A stretch of 64,000 bases of DNA from Olsenella profusa (GCF_016900315.1 NZ_JACSNQ010000007.1:25693-89692), one strand, 5' to 3'. Positions 44,123-53,613 are shown, numbered from the stretch's first letter. The notes: generated from the letters alone by a model not told the origin. Made by a program: numbers and translations.

Positions 44123-45391
44123 TCAGGCCTGGTCGCCCTTAGGCAGGTACCGCTTGAACTTGGAGACCTGGTGGTAGAAGTTCGCGGAGGCCCACAGGCG
44201 CTGCGCGAGGGAGTCGCGCCCGCCGCGCCAGTCGAGGGCGAAGCTCGCCGTGCCGTCGCGGTAGGCGGCAAGGATCCGCTGCTTGAGCTCCCCCTCCGGC
44301 ATGCAGCGCTCGATCACGGCGCGCGGCACAGCCACGTAGACCCAGTCGGTGGAGACCGAAAGGCGCCCCGGGGCGCGTCCGAGCACCACGTCCTCCACCT
44401 GCACCTTCGCAAAGTTCACGCCGGCCAGAAGGACGATCCAGGAGCTCCGGCCCGGGCGGGCGTTCATCTCGAGGAACTTGTACTCGCCGCTGCGCGCGTC
44501 CCACTTGGCGTCGAAGGTGCCCATGCCGTGGTAGCCCACGCGCCTGACGAAGCGCGCCGCGGCGGCCTCGAGCTCGGGGTTCTTCTCGCCTGCCATGGCC
44601 ACGGCGTTGCCGATGGCGCCAGGTGCGTGGTCCTCCAGGCCCACGTGGCCGCAGACGCAGAAGCTGAGGTTTGAGCTGGCGTCCGCGTAGAGGTAGACGG
44701 CGTGCATGTGGGAGTCCCCGCCGCCCACGTACTCCTGCACGATGAGGCTCTCGTCGTAGCAGGAGCGCTGGAGCTCCGAGTAAACGCTCCGCAGCTCGGA
44801 GGGGTCGTCCACGTAGTAGACCTTCTTCTTGCCGGGAAACTCCGCGTAGTGGTAGGCGGCGGAGTTGGAGGGCTTGGCCACGAGCGGGTAGGAAAAGCCC
44901 GAGTCGTCCGCCACGCCGGCGGCGTCCGAGCAGTCCAGGAAGCGCGTCTTGGGGTAGGCCACGCCCACCTCGTCGCAGGTGCGGTAGAAGTTCTCCTTCT
45001 GCGTCACGAAGTCGAGCACGGAAAAGTCCACGACGGGCGTGTAGAACCACCGCTCGAGCTCGGCCTTGTGCTCCGAGACGATCCGCGCGTAGAAGTCCCC
45101 GCAGGTCACCAGGAACGGCACGCGTCCGGCGTCGCAGAGCTCCTCGCCCACCCGCTCCAGCGTAGCGAGAAGGACCTCCTCGGTGTCGATGCCGTCGACC
45201 ACGTGGTAGTCCGCGAAGCGCGTGCGGCTGATCGACTTGACGTCGAAGCTCGCGTAGATGCGCGAGCGCACGCCGTAGGCCTCGCGGAAGGCGCGGACGT
45301 AGGCGTAGGCGGAGTAGTCGGCGCCCAGGATGACGGGCTGGATGAGCTGCGGCAGGGACGCCGCGTCCACGCCCTCGGGTCTACTTGCCAT
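44123..45391 (-). CDS. ATP-grasp carboxylate-amine ligase, D-aspartate-ligase-like
   Basis: 422 residues. The N-terminal part (PVILGADYSAYAYVRAFREAYG) and the central ATP-grasp region (YPLVAKPSNS, SLIVQEYVGGGDSH, KFLEMNARPGRSS with Mg-binding Glu/Asn) match ligases that add D-Asp to the peptidoglycan stem peptide in Gram-positives. Such an enzyme builds an Asp cross-bridge. It is the last gene of the hisIE unit, nine bases after hisE, but unrelated in function. Specificity is inferred from resemblance only. One 12-bp word lies in the gene (44579-44590, GEKN). Confidence 0.75.
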   Translation of the reverse strand: MASRPEGVDAASLPQLIQPVILGADYSAYAYVRAFREAYGVRSRIYASFDVKSISRTRFADYHVVDGIDTEEVLLATLERVGEELCDAGRVPFLVTCGDFYARIVSEHKAELERWFYTPVVDFSVLDFVTQKENFYRTCDEVGVAYPKTRFLDCSDAAGVADDSGFSYPLVAKPSNSAAYHYAEFPGKKKVYYVDDPSELRSVYSELQRSCYDESLIVQEYVGGGDSHMHAVYLYADASSNLSFCVCGHVGLEDHAPGAIGNAVAMAGEKNPELEAAAARFVRRVGYHGMGTFDAKWDARSGEYKFLEMNARPGRSSWIVLLAGVNFAKVQVEDVVLGRAPGRLSVSTDWVYVAVPRAVIERCMPEGELKQRILAAYRDGTASFALDWRGGRDSLAQRLWASANFYHQVSKFKRYLPKGDQA

Positions 45392-45400
45392 GCGGGCCTC

Positions 45401-45718
45401 CTACCTGTGGCGGGCGTCGAGCTCGCCGGCGAGCTCGGCCACGCTTACGCCGTAGCGCTCCAGCGTGACGAGCAGGTGGTAGACGAGGTCGCCCGCCTCG
45501 TAGCGGATGTGGTCGTGGTCGTTGTCCTTGCAGGCCATGACGACCTCGGTGGCCTCCTCGGTGAGCTTCTTGAGCAGGCGGTCCTCGGGCCCCTGGAGCA
45601 GGCGCGCGGTATAGGACTGCTCCGGGGACGCCTCGCGGCGGCCGTGGATGACGTGCGCGAGCCCCTCGATCGTGGCCCCGATGCTGCCGTCCTGCACGTT
45701 TGCGGTTCTCTCGCCCAT
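45401..45718 (-). CDS. hisE: Phosphoribosyl-ATP pyrophosphatase
   Basis: 105 residues, all-alpha MazG-like enzyme for the second histidine step. The metal site is KLTEEATEVVMACKD followed by EAGDLVYHLLV. ATG preceded by GGGGGG. hisI ends nine bases upstream. HisE and HisI are separate proteins here, not fused. Confidence 0.95.
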   Translation of the reverse strand: MGERTANVQDGSIGATIEGLAHVIHGRREASPEQSYTARLLQGPEDRLLKKLTEEATEVVMACKDNDHDHIRYEAGDLVYHLLVTLERYGVSVAELAGELDARHR

Positions 45719-45727
45719 GGTCCCCCC

Positions 45728-46204
45728 CTAGTTACCGGCGGCGGTGCCGGCAGATCCTGCGCTGCTGGCAGCGTCTGTGGCGGTGCCGCCGGATCGTGCG
45801 CTGTCGGCGGCGTCTGTGGCGGTGCCGCCGGCCTCGAGCTCCCGGTAGAAGCAGCTGCGGTGCCCGGTGTGGCACGCCGGGCCCGGCGAGTCCACCTCCA
45901 CGAGCAGCGTGTCGGCGTCGCAGTCCACGAGCATGCGATGGACGTGCTGGACGTTGCCGCTCGTGGCACCCTTGTTCCAGAGCTCCTGGCGGCTGCGGCT
46001 CCAGAACCAGGTGGTGCCGGTGGCAAGCGTGAGCCGCAGTGACTCCTCGCTCATCCACGCCACCATGAGCACCTCGCCGGTGCCCGCCTGCTGCACCACG
46101 CACGGCACGAGGCCGCGCTCGTCGAAGCGCACGCCCGCCGCCGCGGGCGCCACGGGCTCGACGCGCTCGCCGGCGTAGGTATACTCGTCTTCACCCTGGG
46201 GCAC
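45728..46204 (-). CDS. hisI: Phosphoribosyl-AMP cyclohydrolase
   Basis: 158 residues. The catalytic core (~20-125) has [35 protein letters not shown] and the metal-binding [10 protein letters not shown]. The last ~33 residues are a 13-residue repeat ([26 protein letters not shown], then a part), caused by a 39-bp tandem duplication at about 45750-45835. The tail is not part of the enzyme. It opens the hisIE group, 60 bp from the divergent flavoprotein. Confidence 0.94.
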   Translation of the reverse strand: MPQGEDEYTYAGERVEPVAPAAAGVRFDERGLVPCVVQQAGTGEVLMVAWMSEESLRLTLATGTTWFWSRSRQELWNKGATSGNVQHVHRMLVDCDADTLLVEVDSPGPACHTGHRSCFYRELEAGGTATDAADSARSGGTATDAASSAGSAGTAAGN

Positions 46205-46265
46205 GGGACCTCCTCGCTTCCGTTTTTTCGCCCCACCACTTTACTACAGGCAGGAGAGGGCGGTC

Positions 46266-47873
46266 ATGGCTTGTGCAACGGAAACCGGCCCGCTTGACGT
46301 CCTCGTGGTCGGCGCGGGCGTCGCCGGCTGCGAGGCGGCGCTCGCCGCGGCGGGCTCCGGCGCGCGTGTGGCGGTGGCGTCCGCGGGCGGCACGTTCTCC
46401 GGCTCGAGCTTCTTTCCCGGCACCTGGGGCCTCGGCCTCGTGGGGCCCCGTGACGAGCATGACGTGGACGACCTGGTGGACGCGATCTGCGCGGTGGGGC
46501 GCGGCGTGGCCTCCCCCGCGCTCGCCCGCGCGCTCGTGGAGGGCGTCCCGGCGGCGGTGGCGCGCCTTGGGGCGCGCGGCGTGGAGCTCCGGAGCGCGGA
46601 GCGGCCCGACGAGCGCGACTTCATCCCCTGCTTCGACCGGCACACCCGCAGCTGGCACGGGCTCGTGCGCGCCTCCTACCGCGCGGCGACCGCGCGGGCG
46701 CTCGCCGCGGCGGGCGTGACTGAGCTCGAACGCTGCGAGCTGATTGACCTCGTCGAGAAGGACGGGCGCGTCTGCGGGGCGCGCCTCCTTGACGGCGGCT
46801 CGGGACGGGCCCGGACGGTTGCCGCCGGCGCGGTGGTGCTTGCGACGGGCGGCTTCGGCGGGCTCTTCGGCCGCACGCTCACGACGCCGGACGTGGCGGG
46901 CACGGCGGCCGCGGTGGCGCTGCGCCACGGGGCGCGCCTCGTCAACGTGGAGTTCATCCAGATCATGCCGGGGCTCGTGGAGCCGGTGCGCGGCGTGGTC
47001 TTCAACGAGCGGACCTTCCGGTACGCGCGGGTCGAGGGCCTCGACGCGGCGGAGTCAGCGGCGCTGCTCGACGAGCGCGGCGGGCACGGCCCCTTCACGG
47101 CGAGCCTTCCGGACCGCGTCGTGGACCTTGCGATCGCCGCCGCGGGGCCGCGCGGGGCGGAGGTGGGCTACGACCTGCCGGACCGGCTGCCGGAGTTCAT
47201 GCAGACCTACTTCGACTGGTTCGAGGGCGCGTTCGGGCAAAGGCCGGACGAGGGCGTGCGGATCGCCCCGTACGCGCACGCCTCCAACGGCGGCATCCTC
47301 GTGGACGCGCACGGATCCACCGGCGTGGCGGGGCTCTTCGCCTGCGGCGAGGCCACGGGCGGCATGCACGGCGCCGACCGCATCGGCGGCCTCTCGAGCG
47401 CAAACGCCCTGGTCTTCGGGCACGCCGCCGGGCTCGCGGCGGCCGCGTGGGCGGCGGGGCCGGGCGCGGGCGCGGGGAGCGCGGCAGGCCCCGGGGAGGC
47501 GGCTGCGGCGGCGTCCCCACACGAGCGCACAGTGCTTCTCGCCCTGCGGCGCGCCCTGGACGAGCACTGCCTGCTGACGCGCACGGAGGACGGGCTGCGC
47601 AAGACGGGGCACCTGCTCGACGAGCTGGAGGCGCGCCTGGGCGACGCGGCGGCCCCACGCTGCCGGAACGCCCTCCTCTCGTCGCGCGCCCTCGTGTGCG
47701 CCATGCTCGCGCGCACCGAGAGCCGCGGCGCACACTTCCGCGCGGACTTCCCCAGCGAGGACCCCGCGCAGGCCTGGCCGCTCGTGGTCGCACTCGGCGC
47801 GGACGGGCGGCCCGTGGCGACGCCGCTCGGGCGCGCGACGGGCGCAGACGCCGGCGACGGCACCTCACGCTAA
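46266..47873 (+). CDS. FAD-dependent oxidoreductase (fumarate reductase/NadB-like flavoprotein)
   Basis: 535 residues. The FAD-binding loop VVGAGVAGCEAALAA opens the protein; ATGGFGG and the C-terminal HASNGGILVD, GLFACGEATGGMHG and RIGGLSSANALVFG blocks are characteristic of the succinate dehydrogenase/fumarate reductase/aspartate oxidase flavoprotein family. No signal peptide or covalent-FAD motif is evident. ATG behind AGGAGAGGG. It is the only plus-strand gene inside the histidine region and is followed by array D. The substrate is not determined. Confidence 0.8.
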   Translation: MACATETGPLDVLVVGAGVAGCEAALAAAGSGARVAVASAGGTFSGSSFFPGTWGLGLVGPRDEHDVDDLVDAICAVGRGVASPALARALVEGVPAAVARLGARGVELRSAERPDERDFIPCFDRHTRSWHGLVRASYRAATARALAAAGVTELERCELIDLVEKDGRVCGARLLDGGSGRARTVAAGAVVLATGGFGGLFGRTLTTPDVAGTAAAVALRHGARLVNVEFIQIMPGLVEPVRGVVFNERTFRYARVEGLDAAESAALLDERGGHGPFTASLPDRVVDLAIAAAGPRGAEVGYDLPDRLPEFMQTYFDWFEGAFGQRPDEGVRIAPYAHASNGGILVDAHGSTGVAGLFACGEATGGMHGADRIGGLSSANALVFGHAAGLAAAAWAAGPGAGAGSAAGPGEAAAAASPHERTVLLALRRALDEHCLLTRTEDGLRKTGHLLDELEARLGDAAAPRCRNALLSSRALVCAMLARTESRGAHFRADFPSEDPAQAWPLVVALGADGRPVATPLGRATGADAGDGTSR

Positions 47874-48165
47874 GTCACGTTCTTCTCGCCAGAAGCGTGA
47901 CATCGGGCGAGGTGCGCTCAGCAGACTCGCTCTTCGTCACGCTTTCCGCATCTGGAACGTGACTATCAGCGAGGTGCGCTCAGCAGACTCGCGCTAGATC
48001 ACGCTTTTCGTCTCTGAGACGTGACTTCCAACGAGTCAAGCCCGCCGAGCTCGCGTTAAGTCACGCTTTCCGCCTCGGAAACGTGACTTTAAGCGAGGCG
48101 CGCTCGCGAGACTCACTCAAAGTCACGTTCTTCTCGCCAGAAATGTGACATTCGGCGAGGCGAGA
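47872..48165. repeat. Intergenic keyword array D (five exact 62-bp units with two dyads each)
   Basis: GTCACG (ATCACG in the third) starts at 47874, 47936, 47998, 48060 and 48122, steps of exactly 62 bp. Each is followed 22 bp later by CGTGAC (TGTGAC in the fifth) at 47896, 47958, 48020, 48082 and 48144, forming a hairpin. In most units a second dyad GCGAG...CTCGC fills the rest. The 12-bp word lies in the hairpin loops of the first and last units only (47879, 48127), and another copy closes the array at 48159-48170. No gene is encoded; it fills the gap between the flavoprotein and hisF. Confidence 0.88.
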
Positions 48166-48174
48166 AGAACGACG

Positions 48175-48942
48175 CTAGAAGTCCAGCCGCACCGGGATGC
48201 CCTGGCTGGCCATGTACTCCTTGACCTGGCGGATCGTGTAGGTCCCGAAGTGGAAGACGCTCGCCGCGAGCACCGCGTCCGCCTCGCCCTCGATGATGCC
48301 CTCGGCGAAGTGCTCGAGCGTGCCCACGCCGCCCGACGCAATCACCGGGATGGGCACGGCGCGCGCCACCGCCCGGGTGAGCGCGAGGTCGAAGCCGTCC
48401 TTGGTGCCGTCGCGGTCCATGCTCGTGAGCAGGATCTCCCCCGCCCCGCGGCGCGCGGCCTCCTCGGCCCACGCCACCGCGTCGACGCCCGTGGCCTCGC
48501 GGCCGCCGGCCAGGTAGACCTCCCAGCGGTCCTCGCGGCCCACGCGCTTGGCGTCAATCGCGCAGACCACGGCCTGGGAGCCGAAGGCGGTGGCTGCGGC
48601 GGTGATGAGGGACGGGTCGCGCACCGCGGCCGAGTTCACCGAGACCTTGTCCGAGCCCGCCGCGATCATCGTCCGGCAGCCCGCCACGTCGCGAAAGCCC
48701 CCGCCCACGCAGAACGGTATGCGCAGCTCCGCGGCGGCGCGGCTCGCGAGGTCAATCGTGGTGGCACGGTCGTCGGAGGTGGCCGTGATGTCAAGGAAGA
48801 CCACCTCGTCGGCGCCCTCCTCGTCGTAGCGGCGCGCCAGCTCCACCGGGTCGCCGGCGTCGCGCAGGTCGACGAAGTTGACGCCCTTCACCACGCGCCC
48901 GTCCTTCACGTCCAGGCAGGGGATGACTCGCTTGGTCAGCAT
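48175..48942 (-). CDS. hisF: Imidazole glycerol phosphate synthase, cyclase subunit
   Basis: 255 residues, TIM barrel. The catalytic Asp pair is in [12 protein letters not shown] (Asp near residue 11) and [10 protein letters not shown], with phosphate loops GGGFRD and ASGGVG. It works with HisH, encoded two genes upstream. ATG at 48942 overlaps the hisA stop by 7 bp. It is the last gene of this histidine unit; array D follows at its 3' side. Confidence 0.96.
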   Translation of the reverse strand: MLTKRVIPCLDVKDGRVVKGVNFVDLRDAGDPVELARRYDEEGADEVVFLDITATSDDRATTIDLASRAAAELRIPFCVGGGFRDVAGCRTMIAAGSDKVSVNSAAVRDPSLITAAATAFGSQAVVCAIDAKRVGREDRWEVYLAGGREATGVDAVAWAEEAARRGAGEILLTSMDRDGTKDGFDLALTRAVARAVPIPVIASGGVGTLEHFAEGIIEGEADAVLAASVFHFGTYTIRQVKEYMASQGIPVRLDF

Positions 48943-49688
48943 GGCTGCTCCTCTCCCGAACACGCCGCCAGCGCATCGGCAAGCGAGAAGGACCCCTCGT
49001 AGAGGGCCCTCCCGCAGATGGCTCCCTCAATCACGGACGGCCCGAGCGCCGCGAGCGAGCGCAGGTCATCCAGGCTCGCGATGCCGCCCGAGGCCACCAC
49101 GGGAAAGCCCGCGACCTCGGCCACGTGAGCATAGGCCGCGGCGTCGATGCCGCAGCGCATCCCGTCGCGCGCCACGTCGGTGAAGACGAGGTGGCGGTAC
49201 CCCAGCTCGGCGAGGCGCGCCACGAGCTCGTCGGCGGAGAGCGCCGCGCCCTCGCGCCAGCCGTTCACCCGGACCTCGCCGTCACGGGCGGCCACGTCGG
49301 CCACCACGAGCTCGCCGAACTCCCGGGCCGCCTCGGCGGCGAAGGCCGAGTCGCGCACGAGCGCCGTCCCGATGGCTATGCGCCGCACGCCGAGCCCGAC
49401 CAGCCGCTCCACGGCCGCGAGGTCGCGCACGCCGCCGCCCGCGTCCACCGAGATCCCCTCCACGGCGCAGACCGCGCGAATCGCGGCGTCGTTGGCCGCG
49501 CGGACCGCCTCGTCCTCCTCGAGCGTGGCGGAAAGGTCCACCACGTGCACCCAGGAGGCCCCGGCGTCGCGGAAGGACTCGGCCACGGCGGCCGGGTCGT
49601 CGGAGTAGACGTCCATGTGGGCGCGCTCGCCGCGGGCGAGGCGCACCACGCGGCCGCCCACGAGGTCGATCGCGGGAAAGAGAATCAC
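48936..49688 (-). CDS. hisA: ProFAR isomerase
   Basis: 250 residues, TIM barrel. Catalytic Asp in [13 protein letters not shown] and in FTDVARDGM, phosphate loops GGGVRD and ASGGIAS. The GTG start overlaps the hisH stop (GTGA). A longer open frame upstream is the shadow of hisH. In some actinobacteria the equivalent enzyme is the bifunctional PriA; nothing here decides whether this copy also acts on tryptophan precursors. Confidence 0.95.
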   Translation of the reverse strand: MILFPAIDLVGGRVVRLARGERAHMDVYSDDPAAVAESFRDAGASWVHVVDLSATLEEDEAVRAANDAAIRAVCAVEGISVDAGGGVRDLAAVERLVGLGVRRIAIGTALVRDSAFAAEAAREFGELVVADVAARDGEVRVNGWREGAALSADELVARLAELGYRHLVFTDVARDGMRCGIDAAAYAHVAEVAGFPVVASGGIASLDDLRSLAALGPSVIEGAICGRALYEGSFSLADALAACSGEEQPC

Positions 49689-50440
49689 GCCGCCTCCCCC
49701 GTCCTTCTCGCCGCGTCGCCGACCACGCGCACGAAGTTGGCGAGGATGCGCCCGCCCACCGCGGAGGACTTCTCGGGGTGGAACTGCACACCGAAGACCG
49801 AGCCCCCGTCCCAGACCGCGCTCGCGAAGCTGCGCACGTAGTGGGTGCGCGCGGCTACCACGGCGACGTCGACGTCGTCGGCGAGCGCGTAGGAGTGCGT
49901 GAAGTAGACGTTGGCGCCCTGCGCCACGCCCTCGAAGAGCGGACAGGCGCGCCCGTGCGCCGTGAGGTCGATCTGGTCCCAGCCCACGTGAGGCACCTTG
50001 AGGCGCGTGGACTCCAGGCGCGTGGCCGAGCCGGCAAGGACGCCGAGGCCGCGGGCCCACGAGCCGTCGCCCGTCTCGTTGCCACGCTCGAAGAGCAGCT
50101 GGAGCCCCAGGCAGATGCCGAGGAACGGCACCCCGCGGCCCACGGCATCGAGCAGGGCCTCGGCCTCGCCGCTCTCACGCAGGAACTCCATCGCGTCGCC
50201 GAAGCTCCCCACGCCGGGCAGGACCACGCCGGCCGCGGCGCGGATGGTCGCCGGGTCGTCCGAGACCACGGCCGCGCCCCCCGCCTCCGCAAGGCCGCGC
50301 TCGACCGAGCTCAGGTTGCCCTTGTGGTAGTCCACGACGACGATGCGCCCGCCGGCCGCAGGAACGGCGGGGGCGCCGGCCGCGGGCGCAGGCATAGCGG
50401 CCGCGGTCGCAGACGCAACGGCCCCAACCGCCCCGCCCAT
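49685..50440 (-). CDS. hisH: Imidazole glycerol phosphate synthase, glutaminase subunit
   Basis: 251 residues. The glutaminase triad is visible: Cys in FLGICLGLQ, His and Glu in VQFHPEKSS. VVDYHKGNLSSVERGL opens the fold. About 31 Ala/Pro/Gly-rich residues precede it and are extra for this family. The ATG overlaps the hisB stop by one base (TGATG). It provides ammonia to HisF. Confidence 0.94.
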   Translation of the reverse strand: MGGAVGAVASATAAAMPAPAAGAPAVPAAGGRIVVVDYHKGNLSSVERGLAEAGGAAVVSDDPATIRAAAGVVLPGVGSFGDAMEFLRESGEAEALLDAVGRGVPFLGICLGLQLLFERGNETGDGSWARGLGVLAGSATRLESTRLKVPHVGWDQIDLTAHGRACPLFEGVAQGANVYFTHSYALADDVDVAVVAARTHYVRSFASAVWDGGSVFGVQFHPEKSSAVGGRILANFVRVVGDAARRTGEAA

Positions 50441-51027
50441 CACAGGCTCCCCTTGGTGGAGGGCACGCCCTCGACGCGCGGGTCGGGCTCGACGGCCTCG
50501 CGCAGGGCGCGCGCTGCGGCCTTGAAGGTGGCCTCGAGGATGTGGTGGGCGTTCTCGCCGCATACGAGCCGCAGGTGGAGGGTGATGCCCGCCTCGCGCG
50601 CGAGGCCGCAGAAGAACTCGTGGCCGAGCTCGGTGTCAAAGGTGCCCACCTTGTCGGGCCCGATGGGCACGTCCCAGTAGAGCTCGCCGCGGCCGGAGAC
50701 GTCCACGGCCGCCATGACGAGCGCCTCGTCCAGCGGCACGAGCGCGCTGCCGAAGCGGCGGATGCCGCGCTTGTCGCCAAGCGCCTTGCGCAGCGCCTGA
50801 CCGAGCACGATGCCCGTGTCCTCGACGGTGTGGTGGTCGTCGACCTCGGTGTCGCCCTTCGTGCGCACCGTGAGGTCAATGAGCGAGTGGCGCGCGAGCG
50901 CGCAGAGCATGTGGTCAAAGAAGCCCACGCCCGTCTCGACGTCGGCCTCCCCCGTCCCGTCGAGGTCCACGGAGAGCCCGATGTCCGTCTCGGCGGTGGC
51001 GCGGACGGCCTTTGCGGTCCTGGTCAT
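50440..51027 (-). CDS. hisB: Imidazoleglycerol-phosphate dehydratase
   Basis: 195 residues, monofunctional form. The two metal-binding His clusters are in [13 protein letters not shown] and [11 protein letters not shown], with [14 protein letters not shown] near the C-terminus. ATG after AAGGAGGATGC. It is linked to hisC by a 22-bp gap and to hisH by a one-base overlap. Confidence 0.96.
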   Translation of the reverse strand: MTRTAKAVRATAETDIGLSVDLDGTGEADVETGVGFFDHMLCALARHSLIDLTVRTKGDTEVDDHHTVEDTGIVLGQALRKALGDKRGIRRFGSALVPLDEALVMAAVDVSGRGELYWDVPIGPDKVGTFDTELGHEFFCGLAREAGITLHLRLVCGENAHHILEATFKAAARALREAVEPDPRVEGVPSTKGSL

Positions 51028-51049
51028 GCATCCTCCTTACCTAAGCGCG

Positions 51050-52204
51050 TCATGATACAAAGGGACTGTCCCTTCGTATCACGGCGAGGGCGTCGAGGAG
51101 CGCGTCGTTCTCCTCGCGCGTGCCCACGGTGAGTCTCAGACAGTCGGCGAGCCCCGGCGCGGCGCTGAAGTCGCGCACGAGGATCGAGTGCTCGTCGCGC
51201 AGGCGCCGGCGAACCTCGGCGGCGTGCGGCAGGCGCACGAGCACGAAGTTGGCCGCGGACGGCCACGTGCGCACGCCCGGCAGGTCGGCAAGGCTCGCGA
51301 GCAGGCGCTCCCGCTCCGAGACGATGTCGGCCACCACGCCCGCAAGCGCCTCGCGGTGCGTGAGCGCCGCAAGGCCCGCGGCCTGCGCGAGCACGTCAAC
51401 CGAGTATATCTGACGCACCGCGCCGAGCGCGTCCACCACGGCCGGATCCGCGAGGAGGTACCCCACGCGCACGCCCGCCAGGCCGAACGCCTTGGAGAGC
51501 GTCCGCAGCACCACGAGGCGCGGGCGCTCCCCCACCCAGCCGTCCAGGCTCGCGCCGTCGCCAGCAAACTCCACGTAGGCCTCGTCCACCAGCACGAGCG
51601 CGTCCGTCTCGTCGAGCAGGCGCCGCACGAGTGCGGGGTCCACGAGGTCGCCCGTGGGGTTGTTCGGCGAGGTCAAGATCACAAGCGCCGCGTCGCGCGC
51701 GGCCGCCACGAGCGCGTCGGCGTCGATCGAGAAGTCCTCGGCGTCGCGCCAGACCGGGCGGACCTCCGTCTCGCACATCGCGGCGAAGTTGGCGTACTCG
51801 GCAAAGTCCGGCGGGCACGTCACCACGGAGCGCCCGGGCCCGCCAAAGGCGAAGAGCAGGTTGAAGAGCAGCTCGTCGCCGCCATTGCCCACGATCACGT
51901 GCGCGCGGTCGGTCCCGTGGCGGCGCGCCACCTCGTCGCGCAGGTCGTTTGCCATCGGGTCCGGATAACGGTTGAGCGGCGTGGCGAGAAGAACCTCGCG
52001 GATGGCGTCCGCCACCTCGGCGGGCAGCGCGTGGGTGTTCTCGTTGGCCGAGAGGTTCACGCGGCACGGCGTGAAGGCCGGGTCGTAGGGCTCGAAGGAG
52101 CGCAGCGCCTCCCGGAGGCGCGCGGTGACGTCAGAGCCGGCTGCGGTGGGCCGGGCCGCAACGGCCTCGCGGTCCTTCTCGCCGGCGGGGCTCATCTGGT
52201 CCAT
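51050..52204 (-). CDS. hisC: Histidinol-phosphate aminotransferase
   Basis: 384 residues, PLP-dependent fold type I. The substrate loop NLSANENTHALPAE, LTSPNNPTGD, DEAYVEFAG and the PLP Lys in RTLSKAFGLAGVRVGY are all present. An ~18-residue N-terminal extension reads SPAGEKD through a 12-bp word (52172-52183). ATG at 52204 overlaps the hisD stop by one base; a GTG one codon earlier is possible. The C-terminus (RDSPFVS) is encoded by a 27-bp palindrome, see 51054-51080. Confidence 0.94.
   Translation of the reverse strand: MDQMSPAGEKDREAVAARPTAAGSDVTARLREALRSFEPYDPAFTPCRVNLSANENTHALPAEVADAIREVLLATPLNRYPDPMANDLRDEVARRHGTDRAHVIVGNGGDELLFNLLFAFGGPGRSVVTCPPDFAEYANFAAMCETEVRPVWRDAEDFSIDADALVAAARDAALVILTSPNNPTGDLVDPALVRRLLDETDALVLVDEAYVEFAGDGASLDGWVGERPRLVVLRTLSKAFGLAGVRVGYLLADPAVVDALGAVRQIYSVDVLAQAAGLAALTHREALAGVVADIVSERERLLASLADLPGVRTWPSAANFVLVRLPHAAEVRRRLRDEHSILVRDFSAAPGLADCLRLTVGTREENDALLDALAVIRRDSPFVS
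51054..51080. repeat. Third copy of the 27-bp palindrome, inside the end of hisC
   Basis: Arms of 13 bases around one central base, with the AAGGGAC/GTCCCTT core shared with 34165-34191 and 34206-34232. The hisC stop (51050-51052) lies just outside it. It could be a transcript-stabilising hairpin between hisC and hisB on the mRNA. Confidence 0.75.
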
Positions 52205-53613
52205 CACACCCTCCCCTCGAAGCCGGGCAGGTAGGCCGCGCCCGGGGTGGCGAGGTCTTCGGGCCAGGCCACGCGGTGCGCCCCCTCACAGGCGGCAACG
52301 GGGTCGTCGTGGCGCTCCCGGCCGGCCTCGGCCAGGCGGCGGCGCAGGCCCACGGAGAGCGCGTGCGCCCAGAGGCCCTCGGACTGCGCGATCGTCTGGA
52401 CGGCCGGCGCGTCGGCCAGGAGCCCCTCGGACGTGTAGCAGATGACGCTCGAGCGCTTCTGGAAGTCGTAGACGCCGAGCGGGTTGGAGAAGCGCGCGGT
52501 GCCGCCGGTGGGCAGCGTGTGGTTGGGGCCGGCCACGTAGTCGCCGAGCGGCTCGGAGCTCCAGGCGCCCACGAAGATGGCACCCGCGTTGCGCACCTTG
52601 CCCAAAAGGCCGAGCGCGTCGGCGCAGTGGAGCTCCAGGTGCTCGGGAGCGATGACGTTGACCGCGTCCACGGCCGCCTCGAGCGTGGGCGCCACCACCA
52701 CGACGCCGCGGTCGTCGAGCGAGGCACGGGTGATGTCCGCGCGCGGGCTCTGCGCCACGAGGCGCCCCACGGCGTCGAGCACGCGGTCGGGCAGGTCGGC
52801 ATCACAGGTCACGAGGTAGCAGGAGGCCAGCGGGTCGTGCTCGGCCTGGGCCATGAGGTCGGCGGCCACCACCACGGGGTCGGCCGTGGCGTCGGCGAGC
52901 ACGCAGACCTCCGAGGGGCCGGCCACCATGTCGATGCCCACGTCTCCGGAGACGTAACGCTTGGCAGCCGCCACGTAGGCGTTGCCGGGGCCGACGATCT
53001 TGTCGACGGCCGGGACGGACTCGGTGCCGTAGGCCGCCGCGGCGATGGCCTGCGCGCCGCCCACGGCGTAGACCTCGTCCACGCCGGCAAGCGCGGCGGC
53101 GGCCAGGGTGTAGGCGGAGAGCGTGCCGTCGGCCTGCGGCGGAGTGAGCATCACCACGCGCCCCACGCCGGCGACCTTGGCCGGGATGGTGTCCATGAGG
53201 ACCGTGGAGGGGTACTGGGCGCGGCCGCCGGGCACGTAGACGGCCGCGGAGGCCACCGGCGTCACCTGCACGCCGAGCAGCGTCCCGTCCGGCCGCGTGG
53301 TGAACCAGGACTGCTCGAGCTCGCGCTCGTGGAAGGCACGGATCTGGTCGCGCGCCCGGGTGAGGGCGGCGAGAAACGCCGGGTCCACGAGATCGGCCGC
53401 GCCGGCGAGCAGCTCGTCGGGCACGCGGAAGGCGTCCGGGCAGGCGCCGTCGAAGCGCAGGCAGAACTCGCGCACCGCGGCGTCACCGCGGGCGCGCACC
53501 TCGTCGACGATCTTCTCGGCGGACGAGATCACCTCGGCCGGCAGCGTGCCGCCGGTGCGGTTGAGGTCGGCCTGCGTGAGGCGTTCCCCGTCCGAAAGCG
53601 TCACGACCCTCAT
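52204..53613 (-). CDS. hisD: Histidinol dehydrogenase
   Basis: 469 residues, a zinc-dependent NAD enzyme catalysing the last two steps. Recognisable blocks are YVPGGRAQYPST, VYAVGGAQAIAA, GPGNAYVAAAKR, the catalytic EHL in IAPEHLELH, and AGPNHTLPTGGTARF with the conserved His. The protein is ~30 residues longer at the C-terminus than typical. ATG overlaps the hisZG stop by 4 bp. Confidence 0.96.
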   Translation of the reverse strand: MRVVTLSDGERLTQADLNRTGGTLPAEVISSAEKIVDEVRARGDAAVREFCLRFDGACPDAFRVPDELLAGAADLVDPAFLAALTRARDQIRAFHERELEQSWFTTRPDGTLLGVQVTPVASAAVYVPGGRAQYPSTVLMDTIPAKVAGVGRVVMLTPPQADGTLSAYTLAAAALAGVDEVYAVGGAQAIAAAAYGTESVPAVDKIVGPGNAYVAAAKRYVSGDVGIDMVAGPSEVCVLADATADPVVVAADLMAQAEHDPLASCYLVTCDADLPDRVLDAVGRLVAQSPRADITRASLDDRGVVVVAPTLEAAVDAVNVIAPEHLELHCADALGLLGKVRNAGAIFVGAWSSEPLGDYVAGPNHTLPTGGTARFSNPLGVYDFQKRSSVICYTSEGLLADAPAVQTIAQSEGLWAHALSVGLRRRLAEAGRERHDDPVAACEGAHRVAWPEDLATPGAAYLPGFEGRV

